64,000 bases of DNA, taken from Anisus vortex (Eukaryota; Mollusca; Gastropoda; Planorbidae). The DNA is taken from contig OX421509.1 of NCBI GenBank assembly GCA_949126835.1, forward strand, positions 12,924,420 to 12,988,419, written 5' to 3'. The position numbers were made by a program, and so were the translations under genes. Positions 36,289 through 49,031 of this stretch are shown here, piece by piece (the stretch's first letter is position 1; each line of letters starts with the position of its first letter). A model generated the notes under the pieces. It saw nothing but the letters and a program-made list of their open reading frames with translations. It did no database searches and had not been told where the DNA came from.

Positions 36289-36562
36289 CAGTCTCACCCG
36301 TGAGATCGATATGGACGTTCGATGCTCCAGTTAGTCTATAACTCAGTCTCACCCATGAGATCGATATGGACGTTCGATGCTCCAGTTAGTCTATAACTCA
36401 GTCTCACCCGTGAGATCGATATGGACGTTCGATGCTCCAGTTAGTCTATAACTCAGTCTCACCCATGAGCTCGATATGGACGTTCGATGCTCCAGTTAGT
36501 CTATAACTCAGTCTCACCCATGAGATCGATATGGACGTTCGATGCTCCAGTTAGTATATAAC
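36289..36562 (+). repeat. Minisatellite, 55-bp unit, 5 copies
   Basis: The unit begins CAGTCTCACCCGTGAGATCG and continues ATATGGACGTTCGATGCTCC then AGTTAGTCTATAACT. Copies differ only at one or two positions (CCCGTG/CCCATG). The CTCACCCGTGAGA part is a short palindrome-like hairpin. Confidence 0.97.
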
Positions 36563-38026
36563 TTTTTTTATTTCAATTTCAACTAATATTACTTTTAAAA
36601 AAAAGTTTGTAAATCCACGGGCAACACATGCCGATTGAGCTGTTTGTTTAATAAAAAGAATTGCCTATTTTTAAACCGGATTACAATATTTATCTTAAAT
36701 TACTTTACTAAATGTCGTCAGTTTAAAAAAACAAACATTTTTTTAAATTATTAAATTTAAAGCTTTCGATTCACTGTAACATTATAATTTTTTCTGTAGC
36801 TTATACGGCTCGTTAAATTTAGCTTGTACATCATATTATAGGTTTCTAGTTAAGCTCTAAGCCTTCTCGTGGCCTACTAGAAGTTAGAAGGCCAATAAAC
36901 AGGAGAAAAAAAAAGGGGGGGGCGTTGGCGGGGGGGGGGGGGTTTGGGGTAAAGCCCATCCCTACATTTAAAGTTCACTTTAAGACCCCGAGAGAGCTTA
37001 AGTTTCTCTGTGAGGATCAAAAGACGAAAAGGGGTAAGAAGGGAGTGGGCAATTGAGAGAGAGAGAGTGTGTGTAAAAAGACGAAAGATGGGATGAGTGG
37101 GGGGGGGGGGGTCGAATGTGGGAGGAAGAAAGGGAGGGGGGTCTCAAAAGGAGGCAAGAGAAATGACTAAAAAAAAGGCCAAGCTGGGTTGGATTCAACG
37201 TGAATTGAATTTAGGACCAGACTACACAACGGATTAGCTTCAACTCCCCCCCTCCTCCCAAACCTCTTCCTTTCTTCACTGGACATGTACGACTATCGTA
37301 TATACCTATGTACCAGTACAAGTACGCACAGTTCAATGGCGACCTGCGCATCACATAGAAGGCCGCAACGCCACGCGAGAGTACGTCACATCCCGAGGCT
37401 AAGTGACCTCTCTAAAAGATAAAAAAAACAACACCTCATTGTTAACTAATATTCTGTAATGGATTCATAAAAGGTCCCATTGATTTTTTTTTAAATCGCT
37501 GTTTTGAATACTAGCTGACGAAAAGTAGTAGAAAAGTTAGCCCAACTTTATTTTTGTTAAGTAATAAACCTAATGACCTTGACCCCCCCCCCCCCACCCT
37601 CCCCGACCCCACTCTGAGAACTCTTGTCGCTCAGGCTTGAGCCAATCATTCCGCCATCACTTTCCCCGCTAACGTCCATATCGATCTCACGGCTCATCAA
37701 TACACAAAATGCCCCCAGACACACAAACCACCCAACCACCCTTCCTCTGTAATGTAAAAAAAACAAAAAAACACCGAAACTTCCCATGAGCCGCCGCCAA
37801 GTTTTTCAAGTAGGGGACGGGAGAGTAAGTGTGTGTGTGTGTGTGTGTGTAGGGGGCGGAGAGGAGGAGGCACCCAAATCAAAACACCCGTAAATCTACC
37901 CAAGACCACCGAAAGTATTTACGATGGTCTTGACCTATCCCGGTACGTGGGATTCGCCCATTTATATAAAGTATCGGGGGTCTTAAAATAGCTGACGTTT
38001 CAATCCTTGCAATGTCCAAAAGGATA
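36563..38026. other. Intronic stretch without supported gene
   Basis: AT-rich to about 36900, then poly-G (near 36915, 36935 and 37100) and poly-C (near 37585) tracts and a GT microsatellite at about 37828-37850. No exon is supported. Confidence 0.4.
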
Positions 38027-38441
38027 TACCGTATATACTCGCGTATAAGTCGAACATTTTTTTCAGAAAATTTCGACGAAAAGTAGGGGTGCGACTTATA
38101 CACCCGACACTGTTTTTGAAAAATTCGAAAAACATCACTACTCTGTCATAAAGTTTCCTACATAACCCCTATAGTTGATTGGAGGTATGTAGAATTATTA
38201 GAATATGCCTTTAATTGATTATGTTTGCCTTATGCACGATTACAACAATTTTTTAAGGAAAGTTTCCAAATTAGGGTGAATATTTAGTAACTTTTATGTT
38301 TAAAAGGCATGCATTTTTGAGATATTAAAAGGCAGTGTAACCCGGGAAGTCGGGGTGCGACTTATGCGCGGGTCAATGACAACGTATAAGGAAAAAAAAT
38401 CTTAAACTAGGGGTGCGACTTATACGCGAGTATATACGGTA
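38027..38441. mobile_element. MITE family B with perfect 26-bp terminal inverted repeats
   Basis: TACCGTATATACTCGCGTAT plus AAGTCG at 38027-38052 is the exact reverse complement of 38416-38441. The outer TA may be the target duplication, suggesting a Tc1/mariner-type source. Internal GGGGTGCGACTTAT motifs recur three times (near 38086, 38350 and 38410). No coding capacity. Confidence 0.9.
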
Positions 38442-38479
38442 CGTATTCTCAGGGATGCCACGCTATTAATAGATTCCAG

Positions 38480-38546
38480 GGCTCACGGTGCTCTAGCGGC
38501 AGCGCAAGTTTGGATTGACACTCCGTAGGGGGTTCGTGTTTGAAAT
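38480..38546 (+). repeat. tRNA-like (SINE head) fragment
   Basis: GTGCTCTAGCGGCAGCGCAA resembles a pol III A box and GGGGGTTCGTGTTTGAAATC resembles a degraded B box, at tRNA-like spacing. It cannot be folded into a convincing functional tRNA. Confidence 0.4.
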
Positions 38547-38554
38547 CATATCTG

Positions 38555-39470
38555 CATGTATGTCTGTATGTGTATCCATCCATCTACCTAGGCCTATCTA
38601 TCTGCCTATCCATCTATATATATATATACATGTTATCTGGGCATACATATCTACCTATTAATCCATCCATCTACCTAGGCCTATCTATCTGCCTATCCAT
38701 CTATATATATAGATACCTGTTATCTGGGCATACATATCTACCTATAAATCCATCCATCTACCTAGGCCTATCTATCTGCCTATCCATCTATATATATATA
38801 TACATGTTATCTGGGCATACATATCTACCTATAAATCCATCTATCTACCTAGGCCTATCTATCTGCCTATCCATCTATATATATAGATACCTGTTATCTG
38901 GGCATACATATCTACCTATAAATCCATCCATCTACCTAGGCCTACCTATCTGCCTATCCATCTATATATATATATACCTTTTTATCTGGGCATACATATC
39001 TACCTATAAATCCATCTATCTACCTAGGCCTATCTATCTGCCTATCCATCTATATATAGATACCTGTTATCTGGGCATACATATCTACCTATAAATCCAT
39101 CCATCTACCTAGGCCTATCTATCTGCCTATCCATCTATATATATATATACCTTTTTATCTGGGCATACATATCTACCTATAAATCCATCTATCTACCTAG
39201 GCCTATCTATCCGCCTATCCATCTCTATATATATATACCTTTTTATCTGGGCATACATATCTACCTATAAATCCATCTATCTACCTAGGCCTATCTATCT
39301 GCCTATCCATCTATCCTGCCTGTTATTTGGGCATACATATCTATTTATAAATCCATCTATCTTACTAGGCCTATCTATCTGCCTATCCATCTATATATAT
39401 ATATTATATATATATATACCTGTTATCTGGGCATACATATTTACCTATTAATCCATCTATCTACCTATCT
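38555..39470 (+). repeat. Minisatellite, about 87-bp unit, about 10 copies
   Basis: The unit runs CTGGGCATACATATCTACCT, ATAAATCCATCCATCTACCT, AGGCCTATCTATCTGCCTAT and CCATCTATATATATA then a short variable AT part. Inner words are built from TCTATC/CATC microsatellite. The long open frame over it (Tyr/Ile/Leu-rich) is a repeat translation. Confidence 0.95.
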
Positions 39471-41892
39471 ATCCCCCTATCTATCTACCTAGACTATATA
39501 TCCTCCTATCCATTACTCTTTCTACCTACCTATCTATCAGTGTATTATTTTGTACTAACTATAATATAATTTAGTAGGCTGCCGCTCTACTCTATCTAAA
39601 TAAATATGTATCTTACAACTACCTACACTACCGTACAGTAAAGATATCTAATTATGCCTAACTGTATATCTTTCAATGACTTTGAAAGTCTAATCCCTTT
39701 CTTTTAATTTATTACCATTTCCTTCAACCATATAGGCCCCTATCAATTAAAGCGTGATCTTCGAAGAATGAGAATCGAAGACTTCAAACGGTAACTCATT
39801 TCTCTTTAAAAGTCAAACTTGCACTCTGGCGTACCTTAACCCTAAGCCTTTCTTTCAGTTCGCATTTACCCCCCCCCCCCTTCCCCTTATTTCAACCGTT
39901 TGAGTCCCGTCCATCCCACCCCTTCCCCCCTAAAGCAATTAGAGGCTGTCTCAGAATAGATGGGTTGGTTGAGGTGGTGAGATCAACCCAGAGACCAGGA
40001 TCCAAAGGCACCTCCCCCCCCCCTCAACCCAACCAGAGTAAACAACCCTGTATCGGGTTATCAGGGCCTTTTAGTTTTAGACAAGAAGTGGTACTCCGCG
40101 AGCCTTAAGAAGAACAAGCAAGTGGAAGGGGGGGGGGAGAGTGTGGAGTGGGAGGGGTAATGGCGTGACCTTGAAGATCATAATCTAGAGGTGTACACTA
40201 TACAAGTAAATGCTCATTCGCTTTATATACATGTAGGGTTGCCAGTTCTAGCTGGGGCTTCCTCTGGACACTCTGTGGAGATGGGGGTGTAGAAATGAAG
40301 TTTAAAAAAATGTGTTTCATATAATTACTTTTTTTATTTAGAGCACAATTACATGGAAGGTTTACGACGGTGAAGGTCCGATATATCGGGACGGATGGCA
40401 ACCGTATATACATGAATAGTGAAGTGTAGTGACCTCTGACCTATTCTGACTTAAACGCCCATCCGTGTGGCAGACTAAGCTTATGGGGCGGTCGTAACTC
40501 AAAGCAAGGCCCCCCCCCAATACCACCCTTTTCAACTTTCTAAAACAACCCCCCCCCCCCAAAAAAAAAAAAAAGTAAAAGAATGACTTATAGCAGGAAA
40601 GGCCCTGGTCTAGAAACAAAGTGATACAAACGTTCCTAATGAATTCCTGGATCTAATCATTGTCCAAAACCTTTTCGTGGTGTCACACGTGACACGATGA
40701 CAAGACAAGATTGCCCTACCTACCCCCCACCGCCCCCACTCCCCACCCCGGGCTTATCGGAACCAAATTACAATTACTGTAAACCCTCTCCCATAAATCA
40801 GAATGACCCAAAACTAATTCGTTACTATAGAAAACCGGGAATGCTGTTATTGTTTTTTTTCTTCCCAGGGCCGGTTCTAACATGGAAAACATCTAGTATT
40901 GTGAGTCAAAGAATAAAAACATAAAAAATAATTCAAATACACACAACATGTGGCACGTACTGTAAGAGCTAAAACTAGCACATCATATACATAATTACCT
41001 TTCATATACACAATTACCGTGAGTTTGTTTATATATATTTATTATACATATGTTTGCTTATATATATTTATACGTTTGTTCTCTAAAGGCTCACAGGCCG
41101 TTTGACAGATCGGCACAAAAGTTACATGTATAAATTGGAAACGTCCTCCAACAGAAATTTTTATTATACAAGCAATATTGCTTTATTCGTTATTTTATAT
41201 TTTTAAATAAACGTAGGCCTACTCCCTAATTATGTTAACGTTGTAAACAAGGCGCCATTTCAGAATGATGTCCCTTTACGGGCGACCGTAAACAATAAAC
41301 AAAATTATGAAAACCAAATACCGAAACAAACGTTCTCACTAAAGTTTTTATTGTAATATTTTTTTTTCTCTTTTAACAAAAAAACATTGTAATCATTCAT
41401 TTATCCGTCATTTCGGCGGGCACAATTCCTAGTATTTATATAATTGGCAGATGTATATATGGGAAAGCAAACACATTCAACAATTGGAAGTTGTATAAGG
41501 GATGAAGGCACACACCCTCAACACAAGACCCCATCTTTCACGTACAGCAAGAGGATGTAAAGATATTGGAACACATACATATTTTCTTTAAAGTGTGAAA
41601 TTGGGGAGCACTGCGGGATGCTGGTGAAACAAGGTGGTGAAGGAGAGCCAGGCTACTTGTTTAGCGGGAGGGGAAAGTGTAGGGAGCCTGAGAGAGGTTA
41701 TGGGGGGGGGGGGGCAGGGAGTTAACTTTTGTGTGTAAATTATCACGCACAAATGCACAATTGTCAAAAGCCACAGGTCTTCAAAAATGATCTCCAGTGA
41801 AAAGGGGCCTCTTTTGAACTACATTAGTCTCTAAGACTGTGTCTAAGGCCAGGAGGGCTCCATTGTAGTGTATTTATATAGTACTCATCTAA
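39471..41892. other. Intronic stretch without supported gene
   Basis: Microsatellite-like ATCT sequence at the left, then unremarkable AT-rich DNA with C runs (near 39870, 40010, 40510 and 40550) and G runs (near 40130 and 41705). Confidence 0.4.
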
Positions 41893-41904
41893 CATAAACA
41901 TACA

Positions 41905-42590
41905 GTGGCAAGCACAGCTTATAATATTAGAAGTTGGCAGACACAGCTTATAATATGAGGAGTTGGCAGACACAGCTTATAATATGAAGCACTACTGTAC
42001 CCATGGGCCTCAAAGCGGCGTAGTGTGTAAACCGCCAGTACTTTTCTTTAGAAAACACCGGCGGGCTAACGCATGGGGGACAGCCCCCGCAGCATGTCTG
42101 AGATTCATTGCACTACCGAGAGGCCACGAGGTCTCGATGGGGAGGAAGCAATGGATGCTGCAACCCTGTCTCACGACCCACCCGGTGCCTGGATGCCTGT
42201 GCCTATAGTACATGATTTGTGCTACCGAGTGACAATGCAGATATACGGGCGAGCCACCACGATAATGATCCTTAGGGGAACCGCAGCGAACGGTCGCTGG
42301 CCTGCGGAAACCTTCCCTATTACATGGCACGCCACGCCTTCGGCGTGCCGTGGGGTGGCTGGAGCCCGGACTCAATTCTAATGCGTTACGCCCCGGAGTA
42401 AGAGCTTCGGCTCGTCCGGGTTTTAAGAGACTTATTGTAGTAGTATAATATGAAGAGTTGGGAGACACAGTTTAGAATATGAGGAGCTGGGAGACACAGC
42501 TTAGATTAGAATATAAATAGTTGGCAGACACAGCTTATAATATGAAGAGTTGGCAGACACAACTTAGAATATGAGGAGTTGGAAGATACA
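41905..42590 (+). repeat. Minisatellite, 29-bp unit, split by a GC-rich insertion
   Basis: About three copies of TTATAATATGAGGAGTTGGC plus AGACACAGC at 41905-41994 and about five more at 42446-42590. Between them lies the GC-rich repeat X copy. The bases TATAATATGAAG stand on both sides of the insertion and could be a target duplication, but they are also part of the unit. Confidence 0.85.
41995..42445 (+). mobile_element. GC-rich repeat X, longest copy, inserted in a minisatellite
   Basis: About 450 bp, sharply more GC-rich than its flanks. Shared blocks with 35985-36285 are TTGCACTACCGAGAGGCCAC, CGATGGGGAGGAAGCAATG and a GTGCTACCGAGTGAC region. It contains GGCACGCCACGCCTTCGGCG (hairpin) and ends in CTCGTCCGGGTTTTAAGAGA then TTATTGTAGTAGTA. 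It may be a SINE or a LINE fragment; no protein motif was seen in any frame. Confidence 0.55.
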
Positions 42591-43224
42591 CCTCATGATA
42601 ATCTGGGAGGTTGGTAACAAAACTGGAGGATTTGAGGAAAGAACTAGAGGCACTTTTAAAACAACTTAAATAGTATGCCTGCTTTATAAACCATAATATA
42701 TGATACCCAATTCCTGTCATCATTGTCAGGGTGAAGGGTGGTGGAGGTGCTACCAGTGTATGAGCTCACCCTGAGACTGAGTGAATTGGATGAAACTATG
42801 AATGTGCATTTGGCTGGCTGCTTCAGCCACAACAAACCCTAGACAACAGGGGCCCCACAACAAAACATAGCACTGTTGTCTTAACCCCTTGTGGTGTGGG
42901 TGCCTCTTCCCCCTCCAGGCTTACCCTCCACAAGAAATGCAAGCAAGAATGGGGATAGAGGGGGCAGTGGCCGTGTTGTGTTTCTATTAAACATGCATGC
43001 ATTGTAATGATAGCTAGTAAGAACCAAGAGCCCTGCATATAATAGATATTTATATAATAGATATGTGTACAAATATGGACATGTTTGTGGAGTTTTTACA
43101 TTGGTGAATGCTCCATGCATTCCAGTCGCAAACTTCTTTTTATTTTCTAACCTAAAGCATTTAATATTGCATTGCTGAAATTAAGAAACCAGTAACCTAC
43201 ATGCAATATACAATGTTGGACACT

Positions 43225-43345
43225 GGCACTCTAGTGGACAGCGCACACTAGTCACACTAACAAAGGTCTCCGATGGATGGGTTCGACCCAGGGAAATGCT
43301 AGGACTTTAACCTGGGCATTGCTGGGTCAACCCAACCCTGGATGA
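43225..43345 (+). repeat. tRNA-derived SINE, family B head
   Basis: GGCACTCTAGTGGACAGCGC (A-box-like) and GGTTCGACCCAGGGAAATGC (strong B box GGTTCGACCC) at tRNA-like spacing, then CTAGGACTTTAACCTGGGCA. The same arrangement recurs at 45515. Confidence 0.75.
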
Positions 43346-44813
43346 AATGCGTTTTTGTAACCCTAGATGTAAATGACCAAGTGGAATGAAGTATACACAG
43401 TTTACAACTGTGGTATTTACTTAATTAATGCACAAGATAAATAGCAAGGCAATATACTGATGGCTACTAATTGCAAGACCTAGCTAAATGATAATGTAAA
43501 AAAGGATGTCTTGACTGTAAAATATAACTAAGCTCTAAATGACAATATGAGATCCATCTCAAATGACAGCTAATGTCATGCAAAGACATGGCTAAATGAC
43601 AATATTATGAGATTCATAAAAATTCTAGCTACTGCCCTGTAAAGAGTCTAGGCCTTAACGGAAATGGAAATTGCCAGGAAATGGAAATCGCCACTGCGGA
43701 GTGAATCTACCGTAGTTTTACACAAGTATTTGCCTTGGCAAATAATAGGCTTGCAAATACTTGCAAATAAGAAACATAAAAATTTGATGCTTTGAAAAAA
43801 ATTTGAGTTTTGTCAATGTCCTAGCTAATGCTATTGTTGCAAGCTAATGCTATTGTTGCAAGTGATAAGTGTGTGTGTGTGTATGCATTTCATGGGTGGG
43901 TGGAGTGGGGGGGGGGTGTAAAGGAGAAATTGTTAAGAGAAAAAGCTTGGCATACAACAGGAATATGATAGTGACCAGTCACTGACAAGAGTTCCCACAA
44001 GTTTAGACCGAAAAAAATTCCTTGACATTTTCAAAACTTTTCCGTGATTATAGTACACAATTTGCAACAAAACCTCTTTTGAGTAATAATGATCCCAAAA
44101 TATACCAATGAAATATTGATATAAAAACTGTTTTTTAAAGTTATGCACACAAAGAAGACTAGTAAAGAAACCAAACAATATTTATATTAAAATGGTGAAC
44201 AAAAATAAGAGGATAATAAATAATAAACAGAGTAGATTACGTAATTAATTTCCAGCTAAAAAGCTGATAGTGACAGATACGGTTGATAAAGTTGATAATG
44301 AAAAACTCTTCTGTTACTGTATTCATAAGTACTAATTACTAATGTAGGGATGTTTAAACAAAAGATATTAATTTGTTGTATTAAATAAACAAGTGAGATT
44401 TCTACTGGGGAGTAACCAAATTTTGTGCCCATGTTTTGGTACAAAAATATGTCCAATTTCAGGGATTTGGTGTTCGACAGAAATCTTCTGGCTAGGCCTT
44501 AGCAAAGACACAGCTAAATGATACAGTGAGATCCAGCTCAATTGCAAGCTACTACTGAAAATTGCAATGCAAGAGAGAAGAGAGTGAGACCAACCTGAAG
44601 TATTTTTCTGACAAAGGCAAGGTGTAAATCCAGTTTCTGTGTCCTCCATAATCCTCGTGGAATAGTGGTGGTCTGAAATAGGTCAAATGCGAACAGGTTC
44701 TTACAGAATATTACAAAGAACTTAGCCTTACCAAATATACTATTACAAGACATGGAGAAATGCCTTGTACCCTTTGATAATGAACCTTTAAAGAAATATT
44801 TTGGGACACGGTG

Positions 44814-45026
44814 GCTCTTGACTGGCGCACCCAAGGCCCTGAGTTTGAATCCTGGCAAAGGCTACGTTTTTTTTTCTGAGTCTACCCAGCTCTGATGGGT
44901 ACCTGGCATCAGTTGGGATAAAGTAAAGGTGGCTGGGCATTCCCTAACATGCGGTGACCACAGAAACTGGTGAATGCTGCTTCACCGGCCCTATGTATCA
45001 ATTTGGTATGACAGGTACTTTACTTT
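44814..45026 (+). repeat. tRNA-derived SINE, family A
   Basis: CACGGTGGCTCTTGACTGGC head, GAGTTTGAATCCTGG B-box-like region, TCTACCCAGCTCTGATGGGT, AAAGTAAAGGTGGCTGGGCA, GAATGCTGCTTCACCGGCCC and a final AGGTACTTTACTT. Confidence 0.88.
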
Positions 45027-45514
45027 TTTAAATAAATATTATTCCATCACTGTCCAAATGTTTTGCCCACTTTAAGACCATTGTCCCCGGGGCTAACCAA
45101 TTAGAGTTAGAAATTACCACTTACAGGATGGGGGAAAGTATGGGTTATGTGGCCAGCACAATGGTACATTTTTGATAACCTTAAATTTCAGTTAATTTTA
45201 ATAGACATAGTTTTTGCCTGCCAGTTTCTTCAGCAGAGTCTGACATTTCTATAGTCACTGCTTACAGATTGGGGGGTAAAGGGGGGGGGACTATGTGGCC
45301 AGCACAATGACCTAAATTTAAGCTCTACAATGTGCCTAGCATTGATGGACCATGCTTTGAGATTTGACTCAAAGACATTCATAATATAAATTATAAATCC
45401 AACGCTCAGGTGATGGACTGTGGGTGCTGTTCTTTTATCCTCTTTCCTCTTTTATCCTCTATTATCGCAAGCCAATAACCTTTACCTTCAATATCCAAAA
45501 TGTCATTTACTCAA

Positions 45515-45690
45515 GGCGCTCTAGTCGGCAGCTAGTCACACTGCCAAAAGGTCTCCGTTGGGTTTGAACCCAGGGAGACGCTAGGACTTTAACCTGGGCA
45601 TTGCCGAGTCGACCCAAGTCTCGGATGGTTAGGGAAAGTAAAGATGGCTTGGCATTGTGCTAGCCACGTGATACCCTTTTATGCCATGCT
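45515..45690 (+). repeat. tRNA-derived SINE, family B with family A-like tail
   Basis: GGCGCTCTAGTCGGCAGC head, GGTTTGAACCCAGGGAGACG B box, GGACTTTAACCTGGGCATTG, then GGAAAGTAAAGATGGCTTGG and CATTGTGCTAGCCACGTGAT. The last two blocks are homologous to the family A body, so the families share a 3' part but have different heads. Confidence 0.8.
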
Positions 45691-46245
45691 TCTATTATCG
45701 TAAGCTAATACCCTTTACCCTCAATATCAATGTCCATAAGATGAAGTTTTAAGTCTACCATTAAAAAACATTTTAAAAAAAACAAAAAACATTTAGAAAT
45801 AAAAGTTTTAATGTCCATTGGCCACACACTAAAACTTGTGGTTCTATTTATCATTTCTAATTTTTTAAAACCATGTCAGTTAGCAGTTTATTTTACAGGT
45901 AACAGATACAGTAAACAGCATAATATTCTGAATATGTGAAGGTGCCTGCTGTGCAGGAGAGCAAAGGGCATATATCTCTAGCTTGCCAGTACACATTATG
46001 ACAAGCCCTTGTGTATGTGTCAGGTTCATTAAAACGCTAGCCTCCCAATTAATTCTCATGGTTGTTAGGAAAAGTATCCCCCCCCCCCCCACAAAAAAAA
46101 AACACAATCACAATATAAATGGAAAGACACAACATTCAATGGGTGAAGAGGTAGGGGGAGGGCTTCCTGGCTGAAGTAGGGGGGGAAATGACAGGTAGGA
46201 GGAGAAGCTTACTAAAAGGTCAACACCACACAAACAGGCCACAAC

Positions 46246-46530
46246 TACACACACTCCAGGGCAATACTGTAACATCACACATACACACAGGAGATCACTA
46301 CACACACACCAGTGCAGTACTGTAACATCACACACAGGCCATCACTACACACACTCCAGTCCAGTACTGTAGCACCACATATACACACAGGAGATCACTA
46401 GACACACACTCCAGTACAGTACTGTAACATCACACATACACACAGGAGATCACTACACACACTCCAGTACAGTACTGTAACATCACACATACACACAGGT
46501 CATCACTACACACACTCCAGTGCAGTCTAG
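46246..46530 (+). repeat. Minisatellite, about 54-bp unit, about 5.3 copies
   Basis: The unit contains ACACACTCCAGTACAGTACT, GTAACATCACACATACACAC and AGGAGATCACTAC. One copy lacks an internal segment. Confidence 0.93.
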
Positions 46531-46629
46531 CAAGTAAATATTTTCTACAAGACTTGCCTAGTGGCATTGTGCAATATCATTTTCGAAATTCTTTTTTCCT
46601 TCCACATTTTTATGCTGTTCCTTTAACTT

Positions 46630-47720
46630 CACATCTCTTCTTTTTTGTTCCTTCTACATAACAAGCACACTTCACTTTTACACTGTTCATTCCACCTTAC
46701 AAGCACAGTTCACTTCTAAGCTGTTCCTTTTGCATAACAAGCAACACTTGAATTTTACACTGTTCCTATCACATAACAAGCACACTTCACTTTTACTCTG
46801 TTCCCTTCCACATAACAAGGCACTTCACTTTTACACTGTTCCCTTCCACATAACAAGGCCAGGCACTTCAATTTTATGCTGCTCCCTTGTTCCTTTCATA
46901 TACCAAGCAACACTTCACTTTTACACTGTTCCCTTCCACATAAAAAGCAACACTTCACTTTTACACTGTTCCCTTCCACATAACAAGCACAGTTCACCTT
47001 TACACTGTTCCCTTCCACATAACAAGCAACACTTCACTTTTACCCTGTTCCCTTCCACATAACAAGCAACACTTCACTTTTACACTGTTCCCTTCCACAT
47101 AACAAGCACAGTTCACTTTTACACTGTTCCCTTCCACATAACAAGCAAAACTTCACTATTACCCTGTTCCCTTCCACATAACAAGCACAGTTCACTTTAA
47201 CACTGTTCCCTTCCACATAACAAGCACAGTTCACTTTTACACTGTTCCCTTCCACATAACAAGCACAGTTCACTTTAACACTGTTCCCTTCCACTTAACA
47301 AGCACAGTTAACTTTTACACTGTTCCCTTCCACATAACAAGCACAGTTCACTTTAACACTGTTCCCTTCCACATAACAAGGCACTTCAGTTTTACACTGT
47401 TCCCTTCCACATAACAAGGCACTTCACTTTTACACTGTTCTCTTCCACATAACAAGCACAGTTCACTTTAACACTGTTCCCTTCCACATAACAAGGCCCT
47501 TCACTTTTACACTGTTCCCTTACACATAACAAGGCACTTCACTTTTACACTGTTCCCTTCCACATAACAAGGCCAGGCACTTCACTTTTACGCTGCTCCC
47601 TTGTTCCTTTCATATACCAAGCAACACTTCACTTTTACCCTGTTCCCTTCCACATATCATAATCAAGCACACTCACACTTCACTTTTACACTGTTCCATC
47701 TACATACAATGCTGTCCCTT
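46630..47720 (+). repeat. Minisatellite, about 39-bp unit, about 27 copies
   Basis: The unit is CCTTCCACATAACAAGCACA plus GTTCACTTTTACACTGTTC. Variants alternate AGCACAGTTCAC, AGCAACACTTCAC and AAGGCACTTCAC, in a higher-order mix. One longer variant (GGCCAGGCACTTC ... TTGTTCCTTTCATATACC) occurs twice, at about 46857 and 47570, suggesting segmental duplication inside the array. Confidence 0.96.
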
Positions 47721-49031
47721 TCACATAACAAGCACACTGCATTGTCATATTGTTCTATTCAGAAAAGCATGCACACTTGCACTAGCAGAAAACACAGCAA
47801 CCACACAGAGACCTTCATGGTGTGCTCACCTACAAAGTGATTTCAGCCTTTGGGCTTGCTGATAACACCAAAAACTTTAAGGCTTAGATGGTGGGGGGGT
47901 TTGGAGGAGGGGCGAGTAGGGGAAGAGCAATCAACCATCTACCTTCTCACATCACATAACCAACAACACAGGGGCAGACACAGGGGCAGACACACTTGAA
48001 ATATTTTTGGTATTGTCTTTTCTTTTTTCTCCATTTCACACATTACCAATTCTCTCCCCCCCCCTCCTTTTTTTTCTCTCTTCCTTACATGCATTATAAA
48101 TTCTCCCCCCCCCCCCCCCCCCGCACTTCCTCTCTGGCAAGAAGGGAAATTTAAAACCCTGCTATTCATGAGCCCATACAAGATTATCTCTGACACTGTG
48201 GGGGCTTGAGGCTGGTGATATGTTTGGTGGTGAAGACTCTAGTCTTAAAGGAAGAAAAATATAAAGCTTGTGGGGGCCCCAGGCTTATATTAACAAAAAA
48301 ATATGATTTTAAGAGAAAAAAAACTGAACTGTGTTCAGTTGTTTTTTTTAAGCAGCCCTGCCCGCCCACTCTACAATTCCAAGCTACATACTGAGATTCT
48401 ATTACAGCCTGCAGTTTGGAATGCCATCCAAATAAATGTTGTAGCTTATCACAATCCAGCTCTCTCTCTCTTTCTCACAAATATAGAAGATATACTATAC
48501 TGTTAAAAAAACATAAAAGTGGGGTCACCCTTTCGGGGCATTTCTTCACCGCTAAATTGTGTTGGCTCTCTCGTCCGCCCCATAACTGCCATACCAGCAG
48601 ACTACTTTTGATATGAGGAAACTAAAGACCTAAACCGTTTTCCGATCAGCTCTCTTTTCACTTGATCCCATTTAGCAAATTACATTTTTACAAAAATGAA
48701 AAACACAGGAAGACTGTTGGCCTGGATGTTCCTCCAAGTTTAACTACAGAATACAGGGAGATGAGAGAGAGATACTCCTGGCACAGAGGGATATTCTCTC
48801 GTTTAGCTTTCATAACTCTCCCTGGCAATAAATTATAACCTGAATGAATTAGGTTGCGGTCACTGTGCTGGCCCACACCATCCCTCTGTATGCACAGGGT
48901 CAATGTACAGAAAAGGTCTTGCAAAAGTAATTTACACACTTCTATGTTGACAAGCTGTCTTACACTTACATACATAATATATCTATATATTTTACATACA
49001 ATACATGTTTATATTTAGCTGTTTCTCTCAC
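47721..49031. other. Intron 2 DNA next to exon 2, no other gene
   Basis: C run of about 17 at 48106-48122, AT-rich DNA and a short SINE-like piece near 48855-48890 (CACTGTGCTGGCCCACACC). No exon besides Smad exon 2 at its right edge. Confidence 0.4.

Larger units (their letters stand above)
42591..46245. other. Intronic stretch with SINEs, no supported gene
   Basis: Apart from the SINE copies at 43225-43345, 44814-45026 and 45515-45690, the DNA is AT-rich and without recognisable coding frames. A GT run and poly-G lie near 43870-43915 and a C run near 46080. Confidence 0.4.
16939..49031 (-). other. Smad intron 2 (32 kb)
   Basis: Bounded by donor GTGAGAG after exon 2 (minus strand, 49031) and acceptor CAAACAG before exon 3 (16939). 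No further Smad exon is needed to keep phase. Most of its recognisable content is transposon or tandem repeat, listed separately. Confidence 0.8.

Noticed and set aside
36289..36562. CRISPR-like array because of regular repeats with hairpins
   Set aside because: Units are contiguous with no unique spacers, in a eukaryotic intron; it is a minisatellite.
38540..39094. 184-residue Tyr/Leu-rich open frame resembling membrane segments
   Set aside because: It is a translation of the 87-bp ATCT-rich minisatellite and stops when the unit length drifts.
46730..47294. Repetitive open frames on both strands in the 39-bp array
   Set aside because: By-products of a unit length divisible by three; no independent coding evidence.
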